A stretch of 64,000 nucleotides of DNA from Virgifigura sp964551315 (lineage in GTDB: Bacteria; Pseudomonadota; Alphaproteobacteria; Dongiales; Dongiaceae), in assembly GCA_964551315.1 (NCBI GenBank), contig CAZKCM010000001.1, forward strand, positions 62,001 to 126,000, read 5' to 3'. The notes beneath the pieces are model-generated. The model had not been told where the DNA came from, did not search any database, and worked only from the letters and a program-made list of their open reading frames with translations. Of this stretch, positions 60,046 to 64,000 are shown one piece after another; the stretch's first letter is position 1; each line of letters begins with the position of its first letter. A program made the translations under genes and the position numbers.

Positions 60046-61017
60046 ATGACGGCGCAGACGATTGAGAAGACAGCGCGGAAGGGGGCGGCGCAGACAAACG
60101 GCGGTCCCCGGCATTTCCTCGACCTCGACCGGCTGGACTCGGCGACGCTGACCCGGATGATCCAGGTCGGCGCCGCGATGAAGCGGGGCGACATGCCGCA
60201 TGGCATTGCCAAGCCCCTTGCCGGCAAGGCCCTCGCGCTTATCTTTGAGAAGCCGTCGACGCGCACGCGCGTCTCCTTCGAGGTCGGGATGAAGGAGCTC
60301 GGCGGCGAAGTGATCGTTCTCGAGCGGGACGGCTCGCAGCTCGGTCGCGGCGAAACCGTCGCCGACACGGCCCGGGTCCTGTCGCGCTACGTCGATGCGA
60401 TCATGCTGCGGACAACCAAGGAAGAGAAGCTTCACGAGCTGGCCGAGCACGCGACGGTGCCGGTGATCAACGGCCTCACCGACCGGACGCATCCCTGCCA
60501 GCTCATGGCGGACGTCATGACCTTCGAGGAGCATCGCGGACCCATCGCCGGCAAGCGGATCGCCTGGAGCGGCGACGGCAACAACATGGCCGCTTCCTGG
60601 ATTCACGCGGCGGCGCGCTTCAATTTCGAGCTGCGGCTCGCCTGCCCGGAACAGCTCATGCCGCCGCCCGAGGTGCTCGCCTGGGCGCGCAAGGAAGGCG
60701 CCCGGGTTTCGGTGACCTCCGACGTTGCGGCGGCGGTGAAGGACGCGGACTGCGTGGTGACCGACATCTGGGTCTCCATGGGCGATGAAGACCACGTGGC
60801 CAATCGCCACAACCTGCTGGCGCCCTATCAGGTGAACGAGCAGGTCATGGCGCTGGCCAAGCCGGACGCGATCTTCATGCATTGCCTGCCGGCCCACCGC
60901 GGCGAAGAGGTGACGGCCGGGGTCATCGACGGTCCGCAGTCGGTTGTGTGGGACGAGGCGGAGAACCGCCTGCACGCGCAGAAGGCCATCCTCTGCTGGT
61001 GCCTGGGGCAGATTTAG
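60046..61017 (+). CDS. argF: Ornithine carbamoyltransferase
   Basis: Forms citrulline from ornithine and carbamoyl phosphate. The 323 residues include the carbamoyl-phosphate loop STRTR (71-75 in EKPSTRTRVSFE), DRTHPCQLMAD, the ornithine-side VTDIWVSMGDE and HCLPAHRGEEV. The start is ATG 60046, one base after the argD stop and with GGAGG upstream; an earlier in-frame ATG is inside argD. The N-terminal 20 residues are longer and more polar than in E. coli. Coupled to argD. Confidence 0.96.
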   Translation: MTAQTIEKTARKGAAQTNGGPRHFLDLDRLDSATLTRMIQVGAAMKRGDMPHGIAKPLAGKALALIFEKPSTRTRVSFEVGMKELGGEVIVLERDGSQLGRGETVADTARVLSRYVDAIMLRTTKEEKLHELAEHATVPVINGLTDRTHPCQLMADVMTFEEHRGPIAGKRIAWSGDGNNMAASWIHAAARFNFELRLACPEQLMPPPEVLAWARKEGARVSVTSDVAAAVKDADCVVTDIWVSMGDEDHVANRHNLLAPYQVNEQVMALAKPDAIFMHCLPAHRGEEVTAGVIDGPQSVVWDEAENRLHAQKAILCWCLGQI

Positions 61018-61033
61018 AGCAACGCGTCGGAAC

Positions 61034-62002
61034 ATGGCAGGTCTCGATTTCACGGGCGAGCCGCGGTCCCCGCGGCAGCCGCCGGACGATCTCATCCAGC
61101 CGTTCCAGATCGAGGGACGGGCGGTTCGCGGCCGCCTGGTGCGGCTCGGCCCGCTGGTGGACGAGATCCTCCACCGGCACGCCTACCCTGACCCCGTCGC
61201 CGCCATGCTCGCGGAGATGGTGGCGCTTGCGGCCGTGCTCTCCGCCGCGCTCAAGTTCGACGGAGTCTTTACCCTGCAGACGAAGGGCGACGGCGCCATC
61301 CGCATGATGGTCGCCGACGTCACCAGCACCGGCGACGTCCGCGGCTACGCGCAGTTCGACGGCGAGCGGCTTGCGGCGGCGTCCGCGGATCCGGAGACGG
61401 CATCTGCGCCGGTTCCGCACCTGCTGGGATCGGGCTATCTCGCCTTCACGGTCGATCAGGGCCCGCACACCGAACGCTATCAAGGCATCGTCGAGCTGAG
61501 CGGCGAGACGCTCGTCGACTGCGTGCACCACTACTTCCGTCAGTCGGAACAGCTGCAGGCAGACATCAAGCTTGCCGTCGGCCGTGAGGCGCGGACCGAT
61601 GGCGGCGGCCTCGGCTGGCGCGCAGGCGCCCTGATGGTCCAGCGCATGCCGCCCGCGGGTGCGTCGGCGACCGTCGCGGAGGAGGCCGAGGAGGACTGGC
61701 GGCGGGCCCTGGCCCTGACGGCCAGCAGCACGCCGGGCGAGCTCCTCGATCCGGCGCTGGCGCCGAACGACCTTCTATATCGGCTGTTCCACGAGGACGG
61801 CGTCCGCGTCTTCGCTCCTGGGGCCCTGCGCGCCGCCTGCCGCTGCTCGCGCGAGCGCGTGGAGCGCGTCCTCCGGTCGATGCCCCGCAGCGAAATCGAG
61901 ACCCTCAAGGTCGATGGCGCCGTGGTGGTCACCTGCGAGTTCTGCAACGACAGCTATCGCTTCTCCGACGAGGACCTCGACCGCCTCTACCGCACTTCTT
62001 GA
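61034..62002 (+). CDS. hslO: Redox-regulated chaperone Hsp33
   Basis: A 322-residue cytoplasmic holdase activated by oxidation. The C-terminal zinc centre is present as CRC (in AACRCSRERV) and CEFC (in VTCEFCNDSY), giving the C-x-C and C-x-x-C set of the family. The substrate-binding domain has GAIRMMVADVTSTGDVRGYA. It is 16 bp after argF, and the order argD-argF-hslO is conserved in Rhizobiales-type genomes. The start is ATG 61034. A palindrome lies after its stop and may end the transcript. Confidence 0.95.
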   Translation: MAGLDFTGEPRSPRQPPDDLIQPFQIEGRAVRGRLVRLGPLVDEILHRHAYPDPVAAMLAEMVALAAVLSAALKFDGVFTLQTKGDGAIRMMVADVTSTGDVRGYAQFDGERLAAASADPETASAPVPHLLGSGYLAFTVDQGPHTERYQGIVELSGETLVDCVHHYFRQSEQLQADIKLAVGREARTDGGGLGWRAGALMVQRMPPAGASATVAEEAEEDWRRALALTASSTPGELLDPALAPNDLLYRLFHEDGVRVFAPGALRAACRCSRERVERVLRSMPRSEIETLKVDGAVVVTCEFCNDSYRFSDEDLDRLYRTS

Positions 62003-62126
62003 CCCCGGCACCGCCTTTCGCGGAAAGTTGGCGCGTCGGTTCGGCCGTAAGCCGCTGATCCGCGCGGGAATTCGGAAAGCGCAGGCTGTCCGGGATTCCG
62101 CGATCGGGCGCCGGACCGCGAACCGG

Positions 62127-62152
62127 TGATCGATCGGCCGGCCGGTCGATCA
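62127..62152. promoter_or_regulatory. 26-bp near-perfect palindrome upstream of the lipoprotein gene
   Basis: TGATCGA at 62127-62133 mirrors TCGATCA at 62146-62152, with GGCCGGCC inside; 12 of 13 arm positions match and there is no loop. It is 24 bp before the lipoprotein start and could be an operator for a dimeric regulator or the end hairpin of the arg transcript. Confidence 0.45.
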
Positions 62153-62175
62153 GAGGTCTTTCTGGGGGGTCCTCG

Positions 62176-62760
62176 ATGTCACTTCGCCCGCGCTTCATCG
62201 CCGCCGTTCTTCTCTTGCTCGTCGCCGGCTGCAGTACGCCGCCGGAACGTTATCCGTTCGCCGATCTGACCTATGGGCATCTCCCGCCGATTCGCCTCGA
62301 CGTCGCCGTGGTCGACGTCGTGAACGACTATCGCGCGCCTTTGCGAGCGCCGAACGTCGAGCATCTCTTCCCGGTCCGACCCGCGGACGCGGCGCGGCGC
62401 TGGGCCAGGGATCGGCTGGTCCCGGTGGGATCGAGCGGGGTCGCGCGGTTCACCATCCTGCAGGCGAGCGTCGTCGAGGTCCCGCTCGACCGGTCGGGCG
62501 GGCTCCAAGGTTTCTTGACGAAGGACCAGTCGGAACGTTACGACGCGGTCATCGAGGTCCGTCTCGACCTGGAGAACGCCGGCGGGCTGCGGACCGGCAC
62601 GGTGACGGCGCGCGCCGCGCGGAGCCAGACCGTCGCCGAGAACGCCACGCTCAACGAGCGCGAGCGAGTCTGGTACGCGCTGACCGAAGCCCTGATGAAC
62701 GACCTCAACGCCGAACTCGAACGGAACATCGACCTGCATCTCCAACGGTTCCTGCGCTGA
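62176..62760 (+). CDS. Outer-membrane-type lipoprotein of unknown function
   Basis: A 194-residue lipoprotein. The signal peptide ends with the lipobox LVAGC, with Cys19 lipidated and Ser at +2, which favours outer-membrane sorting. The mature part has PPIRLDVAVVDVVNDY, the repeated beta pattern FTILQASVVEVPLDR and a C-terminal amphipathic helix ALMNDLNAELERNIDLHLQR. Similar small lipoproteins occur in many alphaproteobacteria and are uncharacterised. It has its own upstream palindrome and stands alone. Confidence 0.88.
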   Translation: MSLRPRFIAAVLLLLVAGCSTPPERYPFADLTYGHLPPIRLDVAVVDVVNDYRAPLRAPNVEHLFPVRPADAARRWARDRLVPVGSSGVARFTILQASVVEVPLDRSGGLQGFLTKDQSERYDAVIEVRLDLENAGGLRTGTVTARAARSQTVAENATLNERERVWYALTEALMNDLNAELERNIDLHLQRFLR

Positions 62761-63129
62761 TCCGGTGCTTGGCCCTTCCGTCAAGCCCGGCCCGGGGACG
62801 CGCGGACCGGCCATCGTTGAAGAATTCTTAACGAACGGTTGATACCGACCTCCGACAAAGAGTTCGGTGGGAAGTTTGTCGCCTGTCGCGATGAACGGCT
62901 TGCGGCGGCCGGCGCGCCGATTCGATTGCGGAGCGCTTCTTCTCCGGCATCGCCATCTGATCGCCGCCGCGGCCGATCCGTTCGGAATCCGCAGGCGCCG
63001 GGCCACCGCAGGGAACGACGGGGCCGATCGATGAGGATCGCGATCGATATCGGTGGCGATACCGTGGACCGAATGCTGTCCGCGTAGGAGATCCGGCCCG
63101 CCGGGCGAACGATCTGCAGAATCGACGGC
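62761..63129. other. Intergenic region with an 11-bp-phased TTRA array
   Basis: 369 bp with no supported gene; the frames here are interrupted or of poor coding quality until the frame that begins after the stop at 63085-63087. The notable part is the CtrA-like array at 62817-62842. Confidence 0.5.
62817..62842. promoter_or_regulatory. Phased array TTGA-N7-TTAA-N7-TTGA (double CtrA-like box)
   Basis: TTGA (62817), TTAAC (62828) and TTGA (62839) follow each other at exactly 11-bp steps, so the middle TTAA has a one-mismatch partner on each side at the CtrA spacing. It is upstream of the uncharacterised pair that ends the window. Confidence 0.45.
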
Positions 63130-63537
63130 GTGAGCATCGGCTGTCTTGGCGGGGCCCCGCACCGCTCGAACGGCAACGTCCTGGCGATCGCCGGCCTTCC
63201 CGTCCCGGCACCCGGCCGCGTTACGAGCCACGCCGACGCCGCCCGCCTTCTTCCGCAATGCGACGGCGCGTTCGCCGCCGTCGCGTGCGCCGACCGTTTC
63301 GTGACGCGGCACCCGCGCGCCGCCCGGCTCCTCGGGCGGGGCGGCGCCAAGTTCGCCCGATCGACGTTCCTCGACGGACCGGGAATGAACACGCCGGACC
63401 CACTGCTCAAGTTCGATCCGGCCACCCGGACAGGCCTGTCCGCCACCGCGGAAAAGCTTCTGTTCCACTGGCAGGCGTGGAAGCATGTTCACTCCGGCGC
63501 CGACTGGGCGTCGTTCCCACACAAGGCGAGGCCCTGA
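63130..63537 (+). CDS. Hypothetical protein, coupled to the next gene
   Basis: A 135-residue frame beginning at GTG 63130 (frame open since 63088). Third codon positions are strongly G+C-rich over its whole length, as in the surrounding genes, so it is coding even if the start is uncertain; ATG 63385 would give 50 residues (MNTPDPLLKFDPATRTG). It shows GCLGGAPHRSNGNVLAIAGL, then CDGAFAAVACADRFVTRHP, which recalls the first part of glutaminase-like domains of asparagine-synthase relatives, but the resemblance is weak. Its stop overlaps the next start by one base (TGATG). Confidence 0.6.
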   Translation: MSIGCLGGAPHRSNGNVLAIAGLPVPAPGRVTSHADAARLLPQCDGAFAAVACADRFVTRHPRAARLLGRGGAKFARSTFLDGPGMNTPDPLLKFDPATRTGLSATAEKLLFHWQAWKHVHSGADWASFPHKARP

Positions 63538-64000
63538 TGATCCGCTTCAAATTCGAACTGGCGACAGACTGGCCGCCGAACGCCTGGCTGGCGGTCTGCG
63601 AAAGCGGCTCGGTCGAGGTCGTGGTCCGCCACGGCCCGCGCGTCGAGCTGGCGGACGGCTGGTTCTGCGAGGCGACCTGGCCCGGCGCCTTTGAGGACGG
63701 CGATTTCGATCGCACGGACATCGTGGCGGGCAGCGGTGGCCGGATCCGTGGCGGCAAGGCGATCTTCGTCGGTTCCGGCTCGACGGTGGACCGGCTGCAG
63801 ATCGCGCGCGACGGCAAGCGGGTCCATGTTTCGAACTCTCTCGTCTGCCTGATTGCGGCGCTGGGGCATGAGCTCGATCCCTTCTATCGGAACTACTATC
63901 GAGACTTCCGCAGCATCGTCAGCGGGCTGAGCGTCTTCGAGCGCCGGGTGCGGACGCTGCGAGGCGACCTGGAGCTGCGCTACTTCGACAATCTCGTCTG
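63537..64000 (+). CDS. Protein of unknown function, 3' end outside window
   Basis: Starts at ATG 63537 within TGATG and stays open to the window end (154 residues seen). The visible part starts MIRFKFELATDWPPNAWLAV and contains FVGSGSTVDRLQIARDG, VSNSLVCLIAALGHELDPFY and FRSIVSGLSVFE. The central segment resembles the N-terminal regions of proteins found in exopolysaccharide and peptide clusters, but I cannot name a family. Its tight coupling to the preceding small gene indicates a shared process. Confidence 0.75.
   Translation, partial: MIRFKFELATDWPPNAWLAVCESGSVEVVVRHGPRVELADGWFCEATWPGAFEDGDFDRTDIVAGSGGRIRGGKAIFVGSGSTVDRLQIARDGKRVHVSNSLVCLIAALGHELDPFYRNYYRDFRSIVSGLSVFERRVRTLRGDLELRYFDNLV

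Noticed and set aside
62839..63087. 82-codon plus-strand frame before the last gene pair
   Set aside because: No start signal and poor third-position bias; it overlaps the phased CtrA-like motif.

Overview
The window is high-G+C DNA (about two thirds G+C by eye) from an alphaproteobacterium, most likely a member of the Hyphomicrobiales (Rhizobiales) or a close relative. Support for this comes from the argD-argF-hslO order, the serB-serC-serA operon with an alphaproteobacterial-type SerC, a Flp/Fap pilin, a PAS/PAS hybrid kinase with a separate Hpt partner, and many intergenic motifs close to the CtrA box TTAA-N7-TTAA. No tRNA, rRNA, CRISPR array or prophage was seen. Two runs of exactly 100 N (31921-32020 and 53219-53318) are scaffold gaps, and both window ends cut a gene.

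Layout. 1-5000: end of an MFS transporter, then a hybrid histidine kinase and its Hpt partner, preceded by a 29-bp tandem repeat with two CtrA-like half-boxes. 4973-8648: serine biosynthesis operon serB-serC-serA. 8784-11574: old-yellow-enzyme reductase with a divergent LysR regulator, then an IS5-type remnant sitting exactly between the stop codons of the LysR gene and a convergent rhodanese gene. 11668-16963: nucleoside salvage operon cdd-PNP-deoC-deoA-MFS-upp. 17067-25786: pirin, a glutamine-synthetase-like protein that seems to lack its metal ligands, a PAP2 phosphatase coupled to a polytopic membrane protein, a lone Flp pilin, MscL, an SDR-like protein without the catalytic Tyr, and a disulfide reductase-like flavoprotein.

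26276-35498 is the most distinctive region: a tightly coupled, same-strand cassette with two NAD-sugar epimerase modules (one fused to a clan GH-A-like barrel), a B12-binding radical SAM enzyme, a GT4 glycosyltransferase and three tandem CgeB-like glycosyltransferases. It looks like the pathway for an unusual glycan or glycoconjugate whose product is not known to me. A lone glycogen phosphorylase follows it.

38684-44945 holds accessory stress and metabolic genes: DUF4174, TetR/SDR/SMR with a palindromic operator, a small Cys protein, a Spy/CpxP-like protein, a sugar-acid dehydratase and an exported MsrA. 45064-51558 is a catabolic island: a LysR regulator divergent from ADH, an orphan Tat-exported solute-binding protein, an enolase-superfamily dehydratase and an aldehyde dehydrogenase. 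51566-58471 carries RecX, an exported hydrolase, DoxX, two tandem ABC-2 permeases without an ATPase, a TraB/GumN protein, a small hydrophilic protein and a LysE-type exporter. 58866-62760 is argD-argF-hslO plus a lipoprotein. The window ends with two coupled genes of unknown function, the last truncated.
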